DNA from: Sphingomonas aliaeris
GTDB lineage: Bacteria; Pseudomonadota; Alphaproteobacteria; Sphingomonadales; Sphingomonadaceae
Assembly (NCBI RefSeq): GCF_016743815.1
Contig: NZ_CP061035.1
Span: forward strand, 1,366,501 to 1,430,500
DNA length: 64,000 nucleotides
Direction of reading: 5' to 3'
In this document: positions 1 through 7,334 of the stretch, piece after piece
How positions within the stretch are numbered: the first letter of the stretch is position 1
Layout of the letters: the number at the start of each line of letters is the position of its first letter
The notes under the pieces: model-generated
The model's database searches: none
What the model was told of the DNA's origin: nothing
Seen by the model: the letters and a program-made list of their open reading frames with translations, nothing else
Made by a program: the position numbers and the translations under genes

Positions 1-9
1 GGACGCGCC

Positions 10-834
10 ATGCCTGCTCTGAACGCCATCACGCCCGATAAACTCGCCCGCCTTCTGGCCGCGCCCGATGCGCCGCGCATCCTCGATCTGCGTGGTGAAA
101 GCGAGACGGCGATCCCCGCATCGCGCTTCGCTGCCTCGGGTCTACCGGCGGGATGGGCAACGCACCCCGACCGGTCGATCGTGGTCGTCGATCACGACGG
201 CGGGGCGCAGGCGGTCGCGACCGCTGCGATCCTGCGCAGTGACGGGCGCGCCGCGGAGATACTGGTCGGCGGCTTTTCCGGCTGGACGGCGGCTGGGCTC
301 CCGACGATGTCGCTGGAGCATCTACCGGCACGGCATGACGATGGCCGAACGTGGTGGGTAACGCGGGCGCGGCCCAAGGTCGATCGGATCGCCTGTCCGT
401 GGCTGATCCGCCGCTTCGTCGATCCCGACGCGCGCTTCCTGTTCGTCCCGCCGGGCGAGGTGCTGGCGGTCGCGCGGCAACGGGATGCCGAACCGTTCGA
501 CATTGCCGACGACGGCGTGTTCTGGAGCCATCGTGGCGATCTTTGCACGTTCGACGTCATGGTCGATGCGTTCGGCCTGGCAACGCATGAGCCGCTGGTC
601 CGCCTTGCTGCAATCGTGCGCGGGGCGGACACGGACCGGCTGGACGTCGCGCCCGAAGCGGCCGGCCTGTTGGCGATCTCGCTCGGCCTGTCGCGATTGC
701 ATGGCGACGATCATGCCCAGCTCGACGCCGGCATGGCGATCTATGATGCGCTGTACCGATGGTGCCGCGATGCGCAGGGCGAAACGCACAACTGGACCTC
801 GCATCAGCCGCCGCGCGCAAAGGTGTCCGCATGA
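10..834 (+). CDS. chrB: Chromate resistance protein ChrB-like (rhodanese-like + ChrB C-terminal domain)
   Basis: The 274-residue protein has a rhodanese-like N-terminal part (about residues 1-105) and a ChrB C-terminal domain (about 110-270) with the run TRARPKVDRIACPWLIRRF typical of that family. In the rhodanese part the active-site loop reads DHDGGAQ around residues 61-67, so the usual catalytic cysteine is absent and sulfurtransferase activity is unlikely. Its stop overlaps the start of the chromate transporter gene by 4 bases (ATGA), so the two are probably translationally coupled. ChrB proteins are known as chromate sensors or regulators of chrA. Which role this one plays is inferred. 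The start at 10 lies at the window edge, so the promoter is not visible. Confidence 0.85.
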   Translation: MPALNAITPDKLARLLAAPDAPRILDLRGESETAIPASRFAASGLPAGWATHPDRSIVVVDHDGGAQAVATAAILRSDGRAAEILVGGFSGWTAAGLPTMSLEHLPARHDDGRTWWVTRARPKVDRIACPWLIRRFVDPDARFLFVPPGEVLAVARQRDAEPFDIADDGVFWSHRGDLCTFDVMVDAFGLATHEPLVRLAAIVRGADTDRLDVAPEAAGLLAISLGLSRLHGDDHAQLDAGMAIYDALYRWCRDAQGETHNWTSHQPPRAKVSA

Positions 835-2231
835 CCGCCGCGACGATCGCACCGGCCGTCGCTGCTTCGCGGCCCGAACCGGTCACGCTCGGCCAGGCTT
901 TCTGGGTGTGGTTGCGCATCGCTTTGCTGTCGTTCGGCGGGCCGGCCGGACAGATCGCCGTGATGCACCGGATCCTGGTCGATGAGAAACGCTGGATCGG
1001 CGAACAGCGATTCCTGCACGCGCTCAACTATTGCATGCTCTTGCCCGGCCCCGAGGCGCAGCAACTCGCCACCTATATCGGCTGGCTGATCCATCGAACC
1101 AGGGGCGGCATCGTCGCCGGCGTGCTGTTCATCGTTCCCGGCGTGGTTTCGATCATGGCGCTCAGTTGGGTGTACGTGCTGTATGGCCGCGTCGGCATCG
1201 TCTCCGCATTGTTCTTCGGCCTTAAAGCCGCCGTGCTCGCGATCGTGCTGCAGGCGGTAGTGCGGATCGGCGGCCGCGCGCTCACCACCACGCCCGCACG
1301 ACTGCTTGCGGCGGCGGCGTTCGTCCTCATCTTCTTCCTCGGCGCGCCTTTCCCGTTGATCGTCCTTGGTGCCGGCCTGATCGGCTGGTGGTCGGGTCGC
1401 ATGGGATATGCGGCCTTTCGCGGCGGTGGACATGGCGGAGCAAAGGGCGGGGGCGTCGCCGATACCGACACGCTGCTGGGCGAGGACCTGCCGGCACATG
1501 CCCGGCCCGGCTGGCGAGAGACAGTGCGGACCGCGCTGGTCTGGCTCGCCTTGTGGCTTGTGCCGGTCGCCGCCCTGCTGATCGCGCTCGGTCCCGACCA
1601 TGTCTTCAGCCGCATCGCGACCTTCTTCTCTACGATGGCGATGGTGACGTTCGGGGGTGCATATGCGGTGCTTGCATATGTCGCTCAGCAAGCGGTCGAG
1701 CAGTACGGATGGCTCGCCCCGCGTGAGATGCTTGACGGTCTCGGCATGGCGGAAACGACGCCCGGGCCGCTGATCATGGTGCTACAATTCGTCGGCTTTC
1801 TCGGTGCTTACCGCGACCCCGGCGGCATGTCCCCCTTGCTCGCCGCCACTCTCGGCGGCCTGCTCGCAACCTGGGTCACCTTCACACCCTGCTTCCTTTG
1901 GATCTTCCTTGGCGCCCCCATAATCGAACGCCTCCGCAATAACTTAGCTGTCGCCGCTACGCTTTCCGCAATCACGGCGGCGGTCGTCGGCGTCGTGCTC
2001 AACCTCGCGGTCTGGTTCGCGCTCCACACGCTGTTTCGCCAGACCAGCGCGCTGGCGATCGGGCCGATCCGCTTCGACGCGCCGGTCCTGTCCACTATCG
2101 ATCCGTGGGCGGGGATACTGGCGTTCGGAGCGGTGATCGCGGTGTTCGTCCTGCGCGCGAACGTTATCGTGACGTTGCTCGGCGCATCGGCAGCAGGCGC
2201 GATATTGTATTTCGCCGGCGCGCTCGGCTGA
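831..2231 (+). CDS. chrA: Chromate transporter ChrA
   Basis: This 466-residue inner-membrane protein has two homologous CHR halves. The first carries FGGPAGQIAVMH near residue 38. The second carries FGGAYAVLAYVAQQAV near residue 275, followed by EMLDGLGMAETTPGPLI. Several hydrophobic segments fill each half. The family exports chromate, and sulfate homologues are known. The start ATG at 831 is chosen because it overlaps the chrB stop (ATGA) and gives a normal N-terminus; the longer frame from 759 would run inside chrB. Long-type, two-domain ChrA proteins average about 400-450 residues, so the length is normal. Confidence 0.93.
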   Translation: MTAATIAPAVAASRPEPVTLGQAFWVWLRIALLSFGGPAGQIAVMHRILVDEKRWIGEQRFLHALNYCMLLPGPEAQQLATYIGWLIHRTRGGIVAGVLFIVPGVVSIMALSWVYVLYGRVGIVSALFFGLKAAVLAIVLQAVVRIGGRALTTTPARLLAAAAFVLIFFLGAPFPLIVLGAGLIGWWSGRMGYAAFRGGGHGGAKGGGVADTDTLLGEDLPAHARPGWRETVRTALVWLALWLVPVAALLIALGPDHVFSRIATFFSTMAMVTFGGAYAVLAYVAQQAVEQYGWLAPREMLDGLGMAETTPGPLIMVLQFVGFLGAYRDPGGMSPLLAATLGGLLATWVTFTPCFLWIFLGAPIIERLRNNLAVAATLSAITAAVVGVVLNLAVWFALHTLFRQTSALAIGPIRFDAPVLSTIDPWAGILAFGAVIAVFVLRANVIVTLLGASAAGAILYFAGALG

Positions 2232-2261
2232 ACGAGGGAAATCCGGCCAACGGCCTTCGTC

Positions 2262-2870
2262 CTACCGTTTCGGTGCCGCCTCGAGCAAGGTCCTGGCCGC
2301 GTCCTTGCAGGCACTGGCGATCCCCGGGTCCGCCGTCGCCTGCGCCAACACGATCGATCCGTTTACCAGCGTCAGGACCTGCAACACCGCTTTCTCCGGT
2401 TCGGCCAAACTTAACGGAGCGATCACCCCGGCGACGAGCGCGTGCAACTTTTCGAAATACGTCGCGATCGTCGCTTTCACGTCCGGAGAATCCGCCTCGG
2501 GGCCGAACTCGGCAAGCCCTTTTACGAAGGGACAGCCGCGAAACGGTGGCGTCCGGAACGGCCCGTCCAGGGCATCGAAAATGGCCTCGACCCTCGCGAT
2601 GGGCGAAAGACCGGGCTGGTCCGCCGCGGCGGCAAGCATACCCAGCCAGCCGACCGTCTTATGTCGCAGATAATCGGCGACCAGCTGCGCTTTCGATGGA
2701 AAGTATTTGTAGAACGTCATCTTCGCGACGCCGCTTTCGGCGATGATCCGGTCGATGCCGATCGTGTGGACGCTGTACCGATAGAACAGGTCGGACGCGG
2801 TCCTCAGTATGCGCTCGCGGGCCGGCAGCGTCGCGAGCGGCGGGGCCTCCAAATCGATCAAGTCCTGCAT
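2262..2870 (-). CDS. TetR/AcrR family transcriptional regulator
   Basis: About 202 residues. The N-terminal helix-turn-helix spans roughly residues 17-60 and includes GIDRIIAESGVAKMTFYKYFPSK, the classic TetR recognition helix. The C-terminal ligand domain is of the TetR_C type, with FRGCPFVKGLAEFG. The start at 2870 (MQDLID) is preferred to the longer frame from 2912 because the 10-base half-site CTGTCTACTC at 2877-2886 lies just upstream and would otherwise be coding. The same sequence forms both arms of a perfect dyad at 2946-2967 ahead of the divergent SDR gene. This strongly suggests a local repressor of itself and of the dehydrogenase. The inducer is unknown. Confidence 0.9.
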   Translation of the reverse strand: MQDLIDLEAPPLATLPARERILRTASDLFYRYSVHTIGIDRIIAESGVAKMTFYKYFPSKAQLVADYLRHKTVGWLGMLAAAADQPGLSPIARVEAIFDALDGPFRTPPFRGCPFVKGLAEFGPEADSPDVKATIATYFEKLHALVAGVIAPLSLAEPEKAVLQVLTLVNGSIVLAQATADPGIASACKDAARTLLEAAPKR

Positions 2871-2876
2871 GTCGCG

Positions 2877-2886
2877 CTGTCTACTC
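2877..2886. promoter_or_regulatory. Operator half-site in the TetR gene leader
   Basis: CTGTCTACTC here is identical to one arm of the perfect dyad at 2946-2967. It lies 6 bases upstream of the proposed TetR start codon. No matching second arm was found, so it is read as a secondary or weaker binding site. Confidence 0.5.
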
Positions 2887-2945
2887 CGCATCGCTCGGGT
2901 GACGCAACGCACGCCGCCCGAGCCTTCCGACGATTGCTATTGCAA

Positions 2946-2967
2946 GAGTAGACAGGTCTGTCTACTC
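2946..2967. promoter_or_regulatory. Perfect 22-bp palindromic operator between TetR and SDR genes
   Basis: GAGTAGACAG-GT-CTGTCTACTC has two perfectly complementary 10-base arms around a 2-base centre. It lies in the divergent gap, about 37 bases upstream of the SDR start. Size and placement fit a TetR-family operator. That the neighbouring TetR protein binds it is inferred. Confidence 0.75.
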
Positions 2968-3003
2968 CGTCGTCATTCTTCAACGAATGAACGGAAAGTC
3001 CAC

Positions 3004-3882
3004 ATGAGCAACAAAGTGGTGGTCGTAACCGGCGCGAGCAGCGGCTTCGGAAAGCTTACGGTGCTGGAACTCGCACGACGCGGACATACCGTCGTGGCGA
3101 CGATGCGGGATGCCGACGGACGGAACAGCGCGATTTGCGACGAGTTGCTCGACACCGCGAAGGCGGACGGCAATCCGTTGCATGTGCTGGAAATGGACGT
3201 CGCGGACGACGCGTCGGTACAGTCGGCCATCAATGCCGTCATCGCGCAGCACGGTCGGATCGATGTATTGGTCAACAATGCCGGTTTGATGCCGATCGGC
3301 GTGACGGAAGCGTATACGGTCGCGGACGTCGAACGCCTGTTCGCGGTCAACGTATTCGGCGCCGTCCGTACAGATCGCGCCGTCCTGCCCTACATGCGCG
3401 CCGCGGGCAGCGGGTTGCTGGTGCAGGTGACGTCGCTGATGGGGCGCTTCACGGTCCCGTTCTTCGGTGTCTATGCGGCCAGCAAGTTCGCGCTGGAGGC
3501 GCTAGCTGAAACCTACCGCTACGAACTGCGTAGCTTCGGCATCGACTCCGTGATCGTCGAGCCGGGTCCGTTCCCGAGCAACCTGATCTCGTCCAGCCCG
3601 CAGCCATCGGATGCAAAAGTGCTCGAAGCCTATGGCGACGTGGCCGCCGTCCCCGGGCAGATTCGCGAACATTCGGACCAGCAGTTCGATCCCGCTAACC
3701 CGCCGCGCCCGCAACTGGTTGCCGACGCGATTGCCACGTTGGTCGATGCGACGGATCGCCGGCCGCTGCGCACCGTAGTGATGCCGGATGGAATGGACTT
3801 CGGCGTGGAGCAGATCAACGCCGCCGTCGCGCCGATCCAGAATGGCGTTCTCACCGCCATGGGCATGGAAGCGATGATCTGA
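3004..3882 (+). CDS. Short-chain dehydrogenase/reductase (SDR), NAD(P)-dependent
   Basis: This 292-residue classical SDR has the cofactor motif TGASSGFG at residues 9-16, the structural NNAG near residue 91, and catalytic Ser and YxxxK (VYAASKFALEA) around residues 140-165. The start at 3004 (MSNKVVV) is used because the frame upstream of it crosses the operator and lacks SDR character. The gene is divergent from a TetR regulator and preceded by a perfect operator dyad, so it is probably induced when that repressor binds its ligand. The substrate is not deducible; similar TetR-SDR pairs often handle xenobiotic carbonyls or alcohols. Confidence 0.9.
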   Translation: MSNKVVVVTGASSGFGKLTVLELARRGHTVVATMRDADGRNSAICDELLDTAKADGNPLHVLEMDVADDASVQSAINAVIAQHGRIDVLVNNAGLMPIGVTEAYTVADVERLFAVNVFGAVRTDRAVLPYMRAAGSGLLVQVTSLMGRFTVPFFGVYAASKFALEALAETYRYELRSFGIDSVIVEPGPFPSNLISSSPQPSDAKVLEAYGDVAAVPGQIREHSDQQFDPANPPRPQLVADAIATLVDATDRRPLRTVVMPDGMDFGVEQINAAVAPIQNGVLTAMGMEAMI

Positions 3883-4052
3883 ACCTGCGGCGGTCCGGCG
3901 GGGGACCTGCTCCCGCCGGGCCGCAACTTGCGATCTACGCCCCTTTGCCACTGCCACGCTTCCTGGCCCCTGCGAAACGAAAGCGAGATCGCAATAGGAA
4001 CCGTGCGACATCACTCGCGGTTGACCGCCCGAACCGTTACGGAAGGGCAATC

Positions 4053-4568
4053 ATGGACATCACCCAACTCATCCTGGACGAACACGCCCAGCAGCGCAGC
4101 CTGTTCGCGCAGATCGACAGCATCGATCCAAAAAATGTCGAGGCGCTCACCGCCATCTGGGGTCGCCTGAAGAACCTGCTGGATTCGCATGCGGAGGCGG
4201 AGGAACGCTTCTTCTACCCGCGTCTGATGAAGATCGGCACGGGCGGAAACGACGCGCCTTCCGCGGCGGAAGAAACCGAGGACGCGATCGAGGATCATAA
4301 CGACATCCGCGATACCGGCGAGGCGGTACAGAAGCACCCGGTCGGGTCGCCGGAATGGTTCGCAGCGGTCGGCGAATGCAACAAGGCGAACAGCGATCAT
4401 ATGGCCGAGGAGGAACGTCAGGGCCTGACCGACTTCCGCCAGCACGCGACGCTGGAGGAACGCCATGAGCTGGCCGTGCAGTTCGCGACGTTCGAGGCGC
4501 AGCATCTGAACGGCGTCAAGGTCGTCGACAAGGACCCCGACGATTATGTGAAGAAGCACGCCGCCTGA
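4053..4568 (+). CDS. Hemerythrin HHE domain-containing protein
   Basis: The 171-residue soluble protein contains repeated His/Glu helices expected of an HHE diiron domain: DEHAQQR near the N-terminus, DSHAEAEERFFYP around residues 48-60, DHNDIRD around residue 85, and SDHMAEEERQ around residue 113. These would supply the iron ligands. The family binds oxygen, nitric oxide or iron and is often linked to stress responses. The upstream 170-base gap (3883-4052) shows no other gene. It stands alone between the SDR gene and folA, both on the same strand. Confidence 0.85.
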   Translation: MDITQLILDEHAQQRSLFAQIDSIDPKNVEALTAIWGRLKNLLDSHAEAEERFFYPRLMKIGTGGNDAPSAAEETEDAIEDHNDIRDTGEAVQKHPVGSPEWFAAVGECNKANSDHMAEEERQGLTDFRQHATLEERHELAVQFATFEAQHLNGVKVVDKDPDDYVKKHAA

Positions 4569-4614
4569 TCGACGGAAGGCTCGCCTTCGTCCGGCGCCCG
4601 GGGCATGAAGCGGT

Positions 4615-5085
4615 ATGATAACCTTCATCCTTGCCCGTGCCGAAAACGGTGTGATCGGTCGTGACGGAAAGCTGCCCTGGCACCTCCCGGCCGACTTGAA
4701 ACGCTTCAAGGCGCTGACCGCCGGCAAGCCGATGATCATGGGCCGCAAGACGTTCGACAGCTTCCCGGCGCCGCTGCCCGGACGGCGGCATATCGTGCTC
4801 ACGCGCGATTCCGACTGGTCGGCTCCGGGCGCGGAGCCGGCGCAGTCCGTCGAAGAGGCGCTGGAACTGGCAGGGAGGGGGGATGTCAGCGTGATTGGCG
4901 GCGCGGAAGTCTATGCGCTGTTCCTCGATCGTGCGGATCGTATCGAAGTGACGGAGGTACATGCGACGCCCGAGGGCGATGCGCTGGTCCCCGCGTTCGA
5001 AGGCTGGCACGAAGTCGTACGGCAGGATATGCCCGCCGAAGGAGATCGGCCCGCTTACAGCTTCGTAACGCTGGGGCGCGGCTGA
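4615..5085 (+). CDS. folA: Dihydrofolate reductase
   Basis: The 156-residue protein begins ITFILARAENGVIGRDGKLPW, the standard DHFR N-terminus. It has LPADLKRFK with the active-site acidic residue, then GRKTFDSF, LTRD and VIGGAEVYALFL. It reduces dihydrofolate to tetrahydrofolate with NADPH in the cytosol. Length matches chromosomal bacterial DHFRs (about 155-165 aa). It lies 47 bases after the hemerythrin gene and 15 bases before the dipeptidase gene, so the three could be cotranscribed. Confidence 0.96.
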   Translation: MITFILARAENGVIGRDGKLPWHLPADLKRFKALTAGKPMIMGRKTFDSFPAPLPGRRHIVLTRDSDWSAPGAEPAQSVEEALELAGRGDVSVIGGAEVYALFLDRADRIEVTEVHATPEGDALVPAFEGWHEVVRQDMPAEGDRPAYSFVTLGRG

Positions 5086-5100
5086 CACACGGGGGAATGC

Positions 5101-6267
5101 ATGCGGAAGTGGCTGTACGGTATCGTGGCGCTAGTCGTCGTTGCGCTCGCTGCGTTCCTGATCTTTGCACCCGGTATTGCCGAGCGATCGATGAACAAGG
5201 TCGTGCCTGTGGCGCTGAAGATCACCCCGGCGGCACGGCAGGTGCATCTCGGCCTCGACATTGCCGACATGCATGCCGACACGCTGCTGTGGAAGCGCGA
5301 CCTGCTGGAACGATCGACGCGAGGACAGGTCGATCTGCCGCGGCTGCAGGACGGCAATGTCGCGCTCCAGATATTCTCCTCGGTCACCAAGACGCCCAAG
5401 GGGCAGAATTACGACTCGAATTCCGCCGACACGGATAACATCACCACCCTCGCAATCGCCGATCTCCAGCCGATCCGTACCTGGAATTCCTTGCTCCAGC
5501 GATCCCTGTGGCATGCGACCAAGCTCGATCGCTTCGCCGCCGCCTCGAACGGTGCATTGCGTGTAATCCGTTCGCCCGGCGACCTCGACACATTGCTCGC
5601 CGAACGCGCAAAAGGGGCCAAGATCACCGGCGGTATGCTGTCGATCGAGGGCTTGCAGGATATCGAGGGCAACCTCGCCAATCTCGATACGCTGTACAAG
5701 GCCGGGTTCCGCATGGCCGGCATGGCGCATTTCTTCGACAACGAAGTTGCGGGATCGATGCATGGCGAGCGCAAGGGCGGGCTGACCCCGCTCGGTCGAC
5801 AGGTGATCGCCCGGATGGAGAAGATCGGGATGATCGTCGATATCGCGCATTCCAGCCACGAAACAGTCGCCGAGATCCTGAAGATCGCAACGCGTCCCGT
5901 CGTCGCCAGCCACGGCGGCGTGCAGGCGACGTGCAAGGTCAACCGCAACCTGACCGACGACGAGATCCGCGGTGTCGCGGCGACCGGCGGAGTCGTCGGT
6001 ATCGGCTATTGGGACGGCGCGGTCTGTGGCACGTCGCCTGCGAAGATCGCCGATGCGATCGCGCATGCCCGCAATGTTGGCGGGATCGATCATGTCGGTC
6101 TGGGGTCCGATTTCGACGGCGCGGTGACGACGGGGTGTGATACGAGCAAGCTGGCCGCGGTGACGCAGGCGTTGATGGACCGTGGTTTTGCGCGCGGCGA
6201 CATTGCGAAGGTGATGGGCGGCAACGTGCTGCGCGTGATCCGCGCCGGGATCGCGCCCCGGCCCTGA
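5101..6267 (+). CDS. Membrane dipeptidase (renal dipeptidase family, M19)
   Basis: This 388-residue protein has an N-terminal hydrophobic segment (residues 5-24), which fits a membrane anchor or uncleaved signal. The M19 metallopeptidase domain follows. Zinc-ligand motifs are visible: DMHADTLLW near residue 56, IVDIAHSSHETV near residue 243, VASHGGVQA near residue 263, and DHVGLGSDFDG near residue 330. The family cleaves dipeptides, including D-amino-acid containing ones, outside the cytoplasm. It follows folA by 15 bases. Confidence 0.92.
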   Translation: MRKWLYGIVALVVVALAAFLIFAPGIAERSMNKVVPVALKITPAARQVHLGLDIADMHADTLLWKRDLLERSTRGQVDLPRLQDGNVALQIFSSVTKTPKGQNYDSNSADTDNITTLAIADLQPIRTWNSLLQRSLWHATKLDRFAAASNGALRVIRSPGDLDTLLAERAKGAKITGGMLSIEGLQDIEGNLANLDTLYKAGFRMAGMAHFFDNEVAGSMHGERKGGLTPLGRQVIARMEKIGMIVDIAHSSHETVAEILKIATRPVVASHGGVQATCKVNRNLTDDEIRGVAATGGVVGIGYWDGAVCGTSPAKIADAIAHARNVGGIDHVGLGSDFDGAVTTGCDTSKLAAVTQALMDRGFARGDIAKVMGGNVLRVIRAGIAPRP

Positions 6268-6330
6268 CTGAGCACGGTACCCGGTACGGAGAGTCTGGCG
6301 CGCCGCAATCCGCCACCCTATAGCGCGACT

Positions 6331-7266
6331 ATGCAGCGGCTGGACGGCAGCGCGGCGGTCCCTTCGCATTTCGCAGGCGGCATCGTCGCGCTCGGCAATT
6401 TCGACGGATTTCATCTTGGCCATCAGGCGGTGGTCGGTCGTGCCGTGGACCGTGCGCGGGCCGAGGGTCGCCCGGCGATCGTCGCGACGTTCGATCCGCA
6501 TCCCGTGCGCTATTTCCGCCCCGATACCCCGCCGTTCCGCCTGACCACGCTCGACCAGCGGCAGGAACTGTTCGCGGCGGCCGGCGCGGATGCGATGGTC
6601 GTGTTCGGGTTCGACGCCGCCTTTGCCGAACTGACCGCCGAACAGTTCGTCACCGATCGGCTGATCGCCTGCCTGGATGTCGGCGGCGTGGTGACGGGAG
6701 AGGACTTCACCTTCGGCAAGGGCAAGCAGGGCAATGTCCAAACGCTTGCCGAATTCGGTGCAGACTTCGGCTTCTCCGCGGAAACGGTCGGCGCCGTGAC
6801 CTTGGACGGGACCGCTGTGTCCTCGACATTGGTCCGGCAGGCGCTCGTCGCCGGCAACCCGCGCGAGGCGGCGCGTCTGTTGACCCGCCCCTTCGCGATT
6901 CGCGGACCGGTGCAGCATGGCGACAAGCTGGGCCGCACGATCGGATACCCGACCGCCAACGTCGACATGGGCAAGTACCTTCGCCCCGCTTACGGCATCT
7001 ATGCGGTCCGCGGGCGGCTGCCCGACGGACGCGTGGTGAATGGCGCGGCCAATCTCGGCATTCGCCCGACCTTCGACCCGCCCAAGGAATTGCTCGAACC
7101 GTATTTCTTCGACTTTGCGGAGGATCTGTACGGGCAGGAGATCGAGGTCGAGTTGATCGAATTCCTGCGGCCGGAGGCGAAGTTCGATACGCTGGACGCG
7201 CTGACCTCCCAGATGGATGCCGATTGCGACCGCGCGCGCGCGATCCTGACGGACGGCGCCGCGTAA
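6331..7266 (+). CDS. ribF: Bifunctional riboflavin kinase / FAD synthetase
   Basis: The 311-residue enzyme has an N-terminal nucleotidyltransferase domain with GNFDGFHLGHQ (residues 18-28, the HxGH-type motif) and a C-terminal flavokinase domain containing GRTIGYPTANV near residue 200. It phosphorylates riboflavin to FMN and then adenylates it to FAD. It precedes ileS and lspA, the usual proteobacterial order ribF-ileS-lspA. The start at 6331 gives a normal N-terminus (MQRLDG). Confidence 0.96.
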   Translation: MQRLDGSAAVPSHFAGGIVALGNFDGFHLGHQAVVGRAVDRARAEGRPAIVATFDPHPVRYFRPDTPPFRLTTLDQRQELFAAAGADAMVVFGFDAAFAELTAEQFVTDRLIACLDVGGVVTGEDFTFGKGKQGNVQTLAEFGADFGFSAETVGAVTLDGTAVSSTLVRQALVAGNPREAARLLTRPFAIRGPVQHGDKLGRTIGYPTANVDMGKYLRPAYGIYAVRGRLPDGRVVNGAANLGIRPTFDPPKELLEPYFFDFAEDLYGQEIEVELIEFLRPEAKFDTLDALTSQMDADCDRARAILTDGAA

Positions 7267-7334
7267 GACGGCGTTTCCGGACCGTTACGGAATAGATGAC
7301 GCGCGGTATATCCCGCGCTAAAGCCGCAGCACTT

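Noticed and set aside
5131..6918. 595-residue minus-strand frame across the dipeptidase and ribF
   Set aside because: Antisense to two clear genes and low-complexity in composition.
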